Made by a program: the position numbers and the translations under genes
Notes under the pieces: model-generated
Told to the model about the DNA's origin: nothing
What the model saw: only the letters and a program-made list of their open reading frames with translations
The model's database searches: none
Part shown: positions 1 to 10,185 of the stretch, one piece after another
Numbering within the stretch: the first letter of the stretch is position 1
How the letters are laid out: every line of letters starts with the position of its first letter
Assembly (NCBI RefSeq): GCF_024713975.1
Contig: NC_091098.1
Coordinates: forward strand, 27,275,316 to 27,339,315
Direction of reading: 5' to 3'
Length of the DNA: 64,000 bases
From: Paralichthys olivaceus
Lineage: Eukaryota > Chordata > Actinopteri > Pleuronectiformes > Paralichthyidae

Positions 1-1031
1 CGCCGCGGATCCCCTGCTCCCTGTACAGCCTGAGCGCACAGTCCAGTGGACCCGCGTACCTCTTCTTACCGCTGCTCGCCTGCACCTGGACACGCCCAGT
101 ACTTCAAGTTAGAAACAACGAGAAACACTGACCTATCATCACCTTTTAAAGTGGACGACACTGAGGGATCCGAGGCTGCGTCCAGACAGCTGTGTTTTAG
201 TTTGAAACGGGTGTTTCCAACCAGGTGATCAAGTGTTTGGGCTTCGCATCAGTTTTAATCCCACATGTGACCACTGACGTTCACTGGGCATGTCGATGTC
301 AACAGGAAGTATTAGGTTGTTAGTGTCCCAACAACATCTGTGACAGGAGCCTGACGAATCAGCGAAGGCTAACTTATGACTGAAAAGAACCAATCAGAGG
401 TTGTGAGCTTCTACGTCTTTGTTTCCAAACAACGCACATGGTTTCACCCCCCCACCTCCCATGATGCACCTCACCTGCAGTAAACATTTGATCCTCTCTC
501 CTGGAGCCACAATCACTGTAGTGAAGACGCCTGCCAGACATCCAGACAGGAAGATCTGAGACGGCCTAAACACAAAGAACAGAAATCAACATCTCACTGA
601 TGGGATTTCATCAAACCCCAAAGGTTCTCCATCATATGATGTCACGAAGAAGCCAGAAAGTGACGCCATGCATTCACGTTTTTAATCCTTCCTCAGCATT
701 TATTACATCTTGTCACTTTGGGAGGGACACTTTCAACTCGCCAGCGTCTCTCCTGGAAAACAGGAAGCAAATGTTCGGGGAGCATCAGGAGGAGGAGGAG
801 CCGAGTTGTACAGAGCTCGGTGTGAGAAACACCAGGACGGACGCAGCCAACACGTGTGTCACCGCCACATTCTCGTCATTTATAGCTCGAGGGGCAGATG
901 GGGTCAGAAGACACAGGGCTGGTGGGAGGTGGAAGGGTTAAGGTTACGTGAGGAGAGGGGCGTACTTCAAATGAGCGAATGAAAGCAGGGGGAAGCACAA
1001 CAGAGAGTTTATATAGATCTCTATTCCAGGT

Positions 1032-1087
<56 letters not shown>

Positions 1088-1250
1088 TGTGTGTGTTGGG
1101 TTTAACTAACGTTAGAAGTTTGCCAGGATCCGTCTGCTGGAGCTGTTTCCCCAGACCGAAGCCAAAGAAACTGATGGCCATCATCGGAGCCACGCCCGCC
1201 AGCGGAGCCCCCATTCCTCTATAGAGGCCAAGGATACCCTGAACACACAC

Positions 1251-1295
<45 letters not shown>

Positions 1296-1512
1296 AATGC
1301 ACAGATTATTTTAAAGTAAACACATGGGAACACATTTGTCTTTGTGTTAAAATGATTATTCTCATGAGATCTTCTGAAGAACACCTGCCTTCAAGCTCAT
1401 TGTCCATTAAACAGAAATTGTTGTGTAGTGTAAAAACATTCACCACATGTGACCTTCATGTGTTTGAGCTTTGACTGGATGTTTGAACTCTTCTTCTGCA
1501 GAGGTGCAACTG

Positions 1513-1555
<43 letters not shown>

Positions 1556-1659
1556 CACCTCTTTGGATACAGTTTTGCGGAAGCAGTCATATGTTCCTGT
1601 GTAGAGGACATACTGAGTGCAGGAGGCTTTGGGCTGCGTTTGTAGCCTCACCTGCAGAA

Positions 1660-1706
<47 letters not shown>

Positions 1707-3713
1707 TTCAGAAGGAAGGGTTAGAGATAAGGGCTCCGCCCTCCAGTGTCTTCTTAGTCTCTCTGATAAACAAACTGACAGTTACTGTCTGTAACTTTGA
1801 GGATATGAATGAATTCACTTTGTGTTTAAAAAACAGGAGTTCTTTTACACATTTGCTTGTATTTGTGTTTTCTTTTGATTTATTGTGTGAAGTGAGGATG
1901 TGTGTGACCTCAGCTGATCAAGAGGAGGCTGATGTGTTGACTGAGACTCTTCTTCACCTCAGTGTGTTGAAGCTGCACACGAAGCCTGGTTCACACTTTA
2001 AGCTGATTTATCACTAATCCTCTCAACCTGCAGCTGATCACTGACTTCATGAGATCAGTCTGTCAGTTATATACTGTCAGTTATATACTGTCTGTTATAT
2101 ACTGTCAGTTATATACAGTCAGTTATATACAGTCTGTTATATACAGTCAGTCTGTTATATACAGTCAGTTATATACTGTCAGTTATATACTGTCTGTTAT
2201 ATACTGTCTGTTATACACAGTCTGTTATATACAGTCAGTTATATACAGTCAGTCTGTTATACACAGTCAGTTATATACTGTCAGTTATATACAGTCTGTT
2301 ATACACAGTCAGACTGTTAAACAGTCTGTCAGTTATATACTGTCAGTTATATACAGTCTGTTATATACTGTCAGTTATATACTGTCTGTTATATACAGTC
2401 TGTTATATACAGTCTGTTATATACAGTCTGTCTGTTATATACAGTCAGTTATATACAGTCAGTCTGTTATATACAGTCAGTCAGTTATATACTGTCTGTT
2501 ATATACAGTCAGTCTGTTATAAACAGTCAGTCTGTTATAAACAGTCAGTCTGTTATATACAGTCAGTTATATGCAGTCAGTCAGTTATCAGTTATATACA
2601 GACAGTCAGTTATACACAGTCAGTCAGTTACAGTCAGTCAGTTATATACAGTCTGTTATATACAGTCAGTCAGTTATACACAGTCAGTCAGTTACAGGCA
2701 GTCAGTTATATACAGTCAGTTATAAACAGTCAGTCAGTTATACACAGTCAGTCAGTTACAGTCAGTCAGTTATACACAGTCAGTCAGTTATACACAGTCA
2801 GTCAGTTATACACAGTCAGTCAGTTATATACAGACAGTCAGTTATACACAGTCAGTCAGTTACAGTCAGTTATACACAGTCAGTAAGTTATATACAGACA
2901 GTCTGTTATATACAGTCAGTCAGTTACAGGCAGTCTGTTATATACAGTCAGTTATACACAGTCAGTCAGTTATACACAGTCAGTCAGTTATATACAGACA
3001 GTCAGTTATACACAGTCAGTCAGTTACAGTCAGTTATACACAGTCAGTCAGTTATACACAGTCAGTCAGTTACAGTCAGTCAGTTATACACAGTCAGTCT
3101 GTTATATACAGACAGTCAGTTATACACAGTCAGTTATACACAGACAGTCAGTTATACACAGTCAGTCAGTTATATACAGTCAGTCAGTTACAGTCAGTCA
3201 GTTATACACAGTCAGTCTGTTATATACAGTCAGTCAGTTATACACAGTCAGTTATATACAGTCAGTTATATACAGACAGTCAGTTATACACAGTCAGTTA
3301 TACACAGACAGTTATATACAGTCAGTCAGTTATATACAGTCTGTTATATACAGTCAGTCTGTTATACACAGTCAGTTATACACAGTCAGTTATATACAGA
3401 CAGTCAGTTATATACAGTCAGTTATATACAGACAGTCAGTTATATACAGTCAGTCAGTTATATACAGTCTGTTATATACAGTCAGTCTGTTATACACAGT
3501 CAGTTATACACAGTCAGTTATATACAGACAGTCAGTTATATACAGTCAGTCAGTTATATACAGTCAGTTATATACAGACAGTCAGTTATATACAGTCAGT
3601 CAGTTGTCTACCTTGATGGTATCCAGTGGGTGTCCCGCCAGCAACAGACAGGCTCCACCGACTCCTCCGGCCACGAAGTTCTTGAGAGGAGAAACTGTTG
3701 TTTCGTCCCCCAT
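1..3713 (-). CDS. slc25a20: slc25a20, mitochondrial carnitine/acylcarnitine carrier (5' part, exons 1-5)
   Basis: This gene encodes the inner-mitochondrial-membrane carrier that exchanges acylcarnitine for carnitine to feed beta-oxidation. Coding exons on the minus strand are 3713-3612, 1651-1559, 1238-1111, 565-475 and 85-1; the last is cut by the window edge, so about 166 of roughly 300 residues are visible. All junctions are GT-AG and in phase. The start gives [17 protein letters not shown]. Exon 1 ends in HPLDTIK and exon 4 contains APGERIKC; these are the first and second mitochondrial-carrier PX[DE]XX[KR] signatures. Exon 3 carries GLYRGM and [12 protein letters not shown], as in vertebrate SLC25A20 rather than SLC25A29. 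Introns 1-3 are loaded with tandem repeats. An in-frame upstream ATG exists across a minisatellite, but the start at 3713 matches the family length. Confidence 0.95.
1034..1705. repeat. Four (GT)n/(CA)n microsatellites bracketing slc25a20 exons 2 and 3
   Basis: On the plus strand there are (GT)n at 1034-1097, (CA)n at 1242-1293, (GT)n at 1515-1554 and (CA)n at 1661-1705. Each coding exon (1111-1238 and 1559-1651) sits between a GT tract and a CA tract within roughly 5-15 bp of its splice sites. In the transcript each exon has a UG repeat just before its acceptor and an AC repeat just after its donor, and these can pair with each other. Confidence 0.93.
2049..3605. repeat. 1.55-kb CAGT/TATATACAGT-type tandem array in slc25a20 intron 1
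   Basis: This is a continuous low-complexity array assembled from short blocks such as cagtcagt, cagttatatacagt, cagttatacacagt and ctgttatatacagt in irregular order. It runs up to the exon 1 donor at 3611. Long open frames through it (reading SVIYSQ-like repeats) come from the repeat lacking stops and are not genes. It occupies most of the left part of intron 1. Confidence 0.95.
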
Positions 3714-3732
3714 CGTCTGTCCACATGACCCG

Positions 3733-3876
3733 GACTCACACCGAGACTCACACCGAGACTCACACCGAGACTCACACCGAGACTCACACCGAGACTCACA
3801 CCGAGACTCACACCGAGACTCACACCGAGACTCACACCGAGACTCACACCGAGACTCACACCGAGACTCACACCGA
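3733..3876. repeat. Perfect 12 x 12-bp minisatellite at the slc25a20 5' end
   Basis: Twelve identical copies of gactcacaccga occupy exactly 144 bp, 19 bp upstream of the slc25a20 start codon. Because 12 is divisible by three, the array is open in several frames. On the minus strand it reads (CESR)n in frame with the slc25a20 ATG and reaches an upstream ATG at 3905. It probably lies in the 5'UTR or proximal promoter. Confidence 0.95.
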
Positions 3877-3894
3877 CAGTCCCCGCTACACACA

Positions 3895-4032
3895 CCGAGT
3901 CTCACCTTGTCTCTGTGCGTGTGTCAGTGTGTGTGTGTGTCTCTGAGTGTCAGTGTCTGTGTGTGTGTCAGTGTGTGTGTGTGTCAGTGTGTGTGTGTGT
4001 CAGTGTGTGTGTGTCTCTGAGTGTGTGTGTGT
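3895..4032. repeat. GT-rich degenerate microsatellite (gtgtgtgtctctgagtgtcagt)
   Basis: The stretch is an imperfect (GT)n array interrupted by gtctctgagtgtcagt blocks. It lies directly beside the 12-bp minisatellite between the two divergent genes. It has no coding content. Confidence 0.85.
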
Positions 4033-4121
4033 TGTGCAGCTACAAACTCACTAACTTGAACTTTAACGTTATTAAAATTATTATTATCAGTATGATGATG
4101 ATGATGACGATGTTCCTGCTG

Positions 4122-4129
4122 TGACGTCA
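4122..4129. promoter_or_regulatory. CRE-type palindrome TGACGTCA (distal copy)
   Basis: A perfect 8-bp cAMP-response element palindrome lies in the 873-bp space between the divergent slc25a20 and atp6ap1 starts, 409 bp from the slc25a20 ATG. Binding by CREB/ATF is inferred from the motif only. Confidence 0.45.
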
Positions 4130-4508
4130 CAGTGTCATTTGATACTTTGTAAACTTTGTGTTTGTGACGTGTCATCTGCTCCAGAGGAAACAGCGACCTC
4201 TGGCGGTGAGGGGAAAGAAGAGTCACTAAAAATGAAGTAGAATTCTTGATCCTTTATCTCAGGACACTTTTACTTTTGAAACGAAATTTACCTCAGGACG
4301 GTGTTTTACTTTAAAATAGAACGAATATTAGAAAAGGTGTATTATTTGTTATTGTGTAGAATTGTGTATTTTATCATTGTGTGTTTGTTAATGTTTCTAG
4401 CAGGACATGGAGGCTGTGTAAAACATAGAGCTGCTGTAAACTGTGAAGACTGAAAATAATTATAATAATTATTATAAATTCTTATTCGTGTCCAGAAAGG
4501 TTTTATAC

Positions 4509-4514
4509 CACGTG
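4509..4514. promoter_or_regulatory. CACGTG E-box in CLEAR-like context upstream of atp6ap1
   Basis: CACGTGAC begins at 4509, 78 bp before the atp6ap1 start. TFEB/TFE3 bind CLEAR elements (GTCACGTGAC) in lysosomal and V-ATPase gene promoters. This site matches 8 of 10 positions of that consensus. The function is inferred, but it fits the gene. Confidence 0.45.
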
Positions 4515-4548
4515 ACGAGGAAGAGGAGGCGGAGCTCACCGGACTCAG

Positions 4549-4556
4549 TGACGTCA
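4549..4556. promoter_or_regulatory. CRE-type palindrome TGACGTCA just upstream of atp6ap1
   Basis: This is a second perfect CRE palindrome, 30 bp before the atp6ap1 start codon, so it lies at or very near the transcription start. Together with the copy at 4122 it suggests CREB/ATF input to the shared promoter region. Confidence 0.45.
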
Positions 4557-4586
4557 CTGGCTGTGTGACAGCAGGGGAGAGTAAAG

Positions 4587-5810
4587 ATGGCGTCGTGTCG
4601 GAGTCCGCAGCCCCGCAGCTGCAGCGGCAGCGTCCCCGCGGCTCTCGCCGTGTTCCTCGGCTTGTTGAGCGTTCTACACGCGGGGAGCTGTGACGAGCAG
4701 GTGCCGCTGATCCTGTGGACGAGTGACGGGTGAGGAAGGGACAAGGAGCGCGGTTAGCCGCTGTAGCTAACGGTTAGCAGCTGTAGCTAACGGTTAGCCG
4801 CTGTAGCTAACGGTTAGCAGCTGTAGCTAACGGTTAGCCGCTGTAGCTAGCCTGCAGCTCTGCTCCAGATAAACACAGACTCTGTTTCATGATGAGGATA
4901 ATTACACTTAAATTACTGGTAATAATTATTTAACACGTCATCAAACATCAGCTGAGAACTCAGCAGTGATCGTAATGATTGACAGGTGTCATGTCACCTG
5001 AGATCTGACGTTAAACGGTTTATTGATCTGTTCTCTTCGTTTATTCGTATATCTATTAGTATTCATTTCAAGGTCACACTTACCCACAATGCACCTGCAG
5101 AGAGATGCTGTTGGGCCCCTGCTGGCCCCTGACACCCCCCCCCCACTAACCTTCACCTCTCTACACCTGATTTTAAGACACGAGCTCATTTAACTGACAA
5201 CAAGCTCGACAAGTGATTCTTCGTTTAATAAGATTTGTTCAAGAAAAAAAGGCAAATCAGAAAACAGCTCATGTCAGAATACTGTGACCTCTGAAGCTCA
5301 GGAAACGTGGGACACACTGTTTATTGTTGAAAGACCTTTTTTCCTCCAGGATCTCTTCTCCACGTCAGTCCCCTCCCACCGCCGGTCACATTGTCGGGCA
5401 GCAGCAGCTCGCCACCTACCTGGAGAACGCTCTGAATGTGGGGCCGAGAAACGTCGTGCTGTTCCTACAGGACAAGGTACAGACACACATGCATTTCTCT
5501 TTCTATAGCTGAGAGGACAATCATGTCCTCCACCCAGATGGTGAAGATTCTGTGTCTTGAGCTGAAGTCCAGATTTGTGAAATGTTCTGGAGTGGATGAA
5601 AATTCACAGCTAGCGAGACGGCGTGTTGATGAAGTTTCTAACATGTCACGGCCGTGAATCTGTAGAAGAATACAAATATCTTAACATTAAAAAAGAGGAT
5701 ATGATCATCCCCCTCTCCTCGTCTTTCTCTCCAGATGAGTGTAGAGGACTTCACCATGTACGGAGGAGCGTTTGGAAACAAGCAGGACAGTGTTTTTCCC
5801 AACCTCGAGG

Positions 5811-5846
<36 letters not shown>

Positions 5847-8327
5847 CTTTTATACTCATCATCGCTTCTTCCTGTTTGCTGCTATGTAATTAAGTTGGAA
5901 GAAACTAATCATGAAAGTTTCCATGTTGTCATTCCTGTGTTATTGTGGAAAGAAAACGTTCTTCACTGGTTTTGTGTCTCCTGTGTCTCAGGGGGCTCTG
6001 ATGTCCTCGTCCTCCCCGCTGGTGTTACCTGCCGTGTCCTGGCCGGCCTCTAATGCAGTGATCGGCCAGCTCCAGGACCAATTGGAAACCTCCCCTCTGT
6101 ACATGGACCCTGAGACACTGAGTCAGCTGAGACTCAACGCCTCCTCGCCAGCCCTGCTGGTGTTCAGGCTGCCCTATGGCGTCGGGTAGGTGTTGTTTTA
6201 TTTTCTTCCAGTAACTTGTCAACTTAAGATTTTCAGAGACATAAAGAATAAATGTAACTTTCTCAAATATTGATCTGGTGGTGAAGTTTTGCTTGATGAA
6301 GTTTTGTGGTTTTTCCTGAACACAATAAAGTTATTTAACCTGAATGAATTACATAGAATTCATATTTTATTTATTTAACTGGTGTATTAAATTCTCTCTT
6401 CGTCAGTGTCTCACTGTTTCCTCGTCTGACTTTCTCTCAGGGCTGATCTGATGTCTGCTAAAGAAATTCTCAGTGGAAACGGTGAGTCTCCCAAACAGCC
6501 TGAACGACGCTGTCCGAGCGTTTCTCTGCATCATCAGCATGTTTCTGTTCCAGCTGCTGTAATGTTGTGGAATCATTGTTTGCTCAGAGGTTGAGTCTGT
6601 TGTTCATTGTGAATCTGTGAATCATTGTTTTCTATAGAAAAACCTTGATGTTTTGTTTCTGCTTCCTGATTTGCTCGTTAATGTGGATGGGTGCACATCT
6701 TTCAGACGAGGTGATTGGTCAGGTGTTGAGCATCATGAAGACCCAGTCTGTTCCATACACAGCCATCTACACGGCCCTGCGACCCTCAAGGGTGAGTGAA
6801 GTGTTCTGTTTGGTTTCACCATCTTTTTTCTGCTCTAATGTTTTTGATTCATTTGTTTCCTGTTGTTTCCCTTAAATTCTTCATTTTGATCTTGTGAAGT
6901 CTCCTGTAACGTTCTGCATTGATAAAGTTTATAGTTATTAATTCACGTTTGGTATTTTACGTCTGTGCAGGAGGCAGCGTCTCTCTCCATGGAGGCCGGC
7001 GTTGGTGGAGGACGCTCGCTGCTGCAGGCCAGAGGAGGACACAGGGAGAGGGATAGAGAGAGGGAGAGGCAGCGGAGGATAAAGGAGAAGGCTGGGATCT
7101 ATGCTCCAGTGGAGTTTAAGGTGGAATGTCTTGGTTACATCTTTTCTTTTGGTGTTTGATTTCTTGGGTTTTCTCTAAGTCTGGAGATGTTTTATTTTTC
7201 TTGACCAGTCACATAAAGCTAACGGCCGAAGCTAACGAAGAATCCATCTGTGAATGAGAGTTTGTTTCCAGAGCAGTTCCCTCTGACCTCTGTCTCTTTT
7301 CTTCAGGAGGGGGACGACACCTGTATCCTGCTGTGGGCTAAAGGCCTCTCGGTGAGCATCCTGCGGAGCGGAAGCTGGGAGGAACACGACCTGACCTCGT
7401 CCACCTTCGGGGAGGGAGTCAGCCCAAAACTCCACGGCTCGAGCTGCGACAAAACCAGAGCAAAGTAAAAACCATACAAACAAACTTTATTATTAACTAT
7501 AAAGAAAATACAACCAAATAAACTTGAATGAAGGAAACGATCTGCAGATGAATCACTGATGAAGATAAGTGTTTGTAAATCTGTTTTTTATTTTCCAGGT
7601 TGGTTCTCAGTTATGAGAACGTCCTCGGCCACCGCAGCTTTAAACTCATGTGAGTTTGCAGAAGTTTTTATTTTATCTGTATTTTAAAAAATAGAAAGAA
7701 TTCTAAAGGACACGGACAAAAGCAGGGACACGTGTCGCCGTCTCCTCCTGAAAGCTTTAACAATAACTACATGTCTGTGTCCAGCTTCGCTATGAGCCAG
7801 CGCCACTACAAGGTGTCCGCACGCCGCTGGTTCACACTGGACGCTGTGGAGCTGGAGTACGACGGGACCAAAGCCACATTCAACGGCAGCAGAAACGTCT
7901 ACGCCCCCGCTGAGTACTCATACCGCTGCGAGTCCGTCACCAGCTTCCGTTGGCCGCTGCTCGTCCCGCGCTCATCCAAAGATCCAGCCAATCAGTGGAG
8001 GGTCTCTTTTGAAGACCTCCAGGTAAGATGGTGACACTTTCATCTCCAGTGATGTTATATTTCTGAACTGTACACCTCATACTTCTATGGAATATACTTT
8101 ACTCTTCCCCTCCACAGATTCAGGGCTTTAACGTTACCGGCAGTGAATTCTCGTACGCCAGCGACTGCGCCGGCTTCTTCTCTCCCGGTATCTGGATGGG
8201 CCTGATGACCAGTCTGCTCATGGTCCTGGTTCTCACCTACGGTCTGCACATGATTATGCAGCTCCACACGATGGACCGCTTCGATGACCCCAAGGGCCCG
8301 GCCATCTCCGTCCCCCAAACAGAGTGA
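4587..8327 (+). CDS. atp6ap1: atp6ap1, V-type ATPase accessory subunit S1 (Ac45), complete
   Basis: This is the accessory subunit of the V-ATPase Vo sector, a type I membrane protein that helps assemble and target the proton pump to lysosomes and secretory organelles. Exons are 4587-4729, 5350-5476, 5735-5809, 5992-6185, 6441-6481, 6706-6791, 6971-7120, 7307-7464, 7599-7649, 7785-8022 and 8118-8327, giving 1473 bp and 490 aa (human about 470). A hydrophobic signal peptide occupies roughly residues 15-33. Family landmarks are [38 protein letters not shown] and VSARRWFT. The C-terminal block [18 protein letters not shown] leads into a transmembrane helix at about 446-468 and a short tail with [10 protein letters not shown]. 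Exon 7 encodes a very basic linker with RQRR at 255-258, a plausible furin site. All phases join. Confidence 0.96.
4751..4850. repeat. Five exact 20-bp tandem units in atp6ap1 intron 1
   Basis: The units read cggttagcMgctgtagctaa, where the variable base alternates C, A, C, A, C, so the true period is 40 bp. The array starts 21 bp after the exon 1 donor. Confidence 0.93.
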
Positions 8328-9240
8328 CGTCCGTCCTCCCTCCTGTCCCCTCTCTCACTGTAATGCTTCCTCTCCTCCCTTTACATTCCTCTCCACCTCC
8401 ATCTGTAGTTGGGCATTACACAGCATTAGTGAAGTTGTCAGAATAAGAGTTTACTCATCATACATGTTTTAAAATGTGCGTCCTCAGTTTCCAGGCGGTT
8501 GATGTTCGAGTTTCTCTGAAAGATAAAAACCTGGAGGATCGTCTGAGACGCACCTGAATTCAAAACATATTCAGTTTGCTGCATCTGTTCAAGTGTTTGA
8601 ACCTGTTCAACGGGAATCAAGTTAAAAATCTCTTTTGCTCCTGAATATGTTCCGTGTTGATTCTGGAAACATCCTCAGAGCCGTGGAACATTTGTTTATC
8701 CTCCAGAGAAACTTGAACACATGAGGTTTCAAACCTCCGTGGATCAATGTGTCCGACATGAAAAGGGAAACAACTGTACATAAAGGGTCAAAAATAACTT
8801 ATAAAAGTGAAAAGTACTATGAAATGCTATTTATTGACGAGACTACCGTCGTTTGTGTGTGTTTACAATTGTGTCTGTGAGTAGACGAGTGAACCGTAGG
8901 TATCGAATGAAGGGAAACATGATCCGGGCAGATGATCGATCAATAACATCCATTAGATTCCATTAAGTTCAGGTCAAAGGGAGATTTTGACCAATAAGAT
9001 TATTTTATTATTTATTGAAGAACGACACAGTCAAACATTTCCAGGTGTTTGTGAATAATCCTCGTGGTTTTCTTACTTTGACTTTTTATAGTCCAACTCA
9101 CGACTGCACTGAAATATGATAAATGTGAACTTGTTATTTATTTTGTGTTGATTTGTGGTGAACATTAACGATGTGATGTTCTGAGTGTGGTCCTGTGTCG
9201 TGCTGCTGCTGTGACCCCAATAAAACGTGTGAAAACAGGT
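8328..9240 (+). other. atp6ap1: atp6ap1 3' untranslated region with polyA signal
   Basis: About 0.9 kb of non-coding, AT-rich sequence follows the stop. A canonical AATAAA lies at 9219-9224, so cleavage is expected near 9240. No other gene is seen here. Confidence 0.75.
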
Positions 9241-9753
9241 TGAGCTTCAGCTTCAGCTTCACCAACCAGTGCAGAGTCGACCTTTTACTTCCTGACTCGT
9301 ATGAGGTCACTGTGACTGTAAAGTAACCAACTTATGTTTTCTACATTCTCAAGCTTCTATAGAATCTGGATCTATAATCATTGAGTAAAACTTGGCCCAA
9401 AACTGTAGAATAACAATATTGATATGAATCAATTCCAATGGAAGTTTGAAGGATTGAGATCAGATCCCAGCAGTTAGCCTGGTCCTCACCAGAACATAAC
9501 CCAGCCCAAACCTAAATCCTGTTCATTTTATATTTGACGTGTGAAAACACTGGAGCACAACAACACTCAGCACCAACAATAGTGACACACACACACACAC
9601 ACACAATCAGAAGTGTGGCAGTAAACAACCAACATTGACTTTAATGTTCAAACTAAGTGTCTGTCAAGTTTTGTGAAATATTTCTCGACACTAAACAACG
9701 ACTCGTCAGTATCGAAGGTTTCCAGTTGAGCCTGACTCGGCCTCAGCGCCTCT
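9241..9753. other. Intergenic or 3'UTR space between convergent atp6ap1 and tmem81
   Basis: There is no coding signal apart from short chance frames. The stretch contains a (CA)n run at about 9589-9606. On the minus strand an ATTAAA at 9645-9640 could be the tmem81 polyA signal. No transmembrane-coding segment that could complete tmem81 was found here. Confidence 0.6.
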
Positions 9754-10133
9754 TTAATCCAGATTCAGGATCCCAGCAGGAAGAACCCGGACGCCCCAGT
9801 AAACCCTCTTCACCCTGCGGAGCCTGGCGTCCTGCACGTCACAGAGGTAAGTTCCTGAAAGTATAATATCACTGTAGCAGGAAAAATAACTTACAACTTA
9901 TTTCTTTGTCTCCTAACTTCCTTTGTCTTGTCGGTGACAGTGAGCAGCTGTGGTTCACATATTTCACTCTGTGAATATTTGATCAGTATTTAAATCACAG
10001 AGGACAAAGACAGAATCAGAACATTTTCTTTTCATCGACACAAAATGTTTTTTTAAATCCACTTTTACTTCAGTCACAGAACTGAGATGTGTTTGGATTC
10101 TGTCCCCTGCTGAGTCTAACTCTGGTTAATGGG

Positions 10134-10185
<52 letters not shown>

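Noticed and set aside
2571-3728. A 385-codon open frame reading SVIYSQ-like repeats
   Set aside because: It runs through the intron 1 tandem array of slc25a20. Openness comes from the repeat lacking stops, and there is no domain or splice support.
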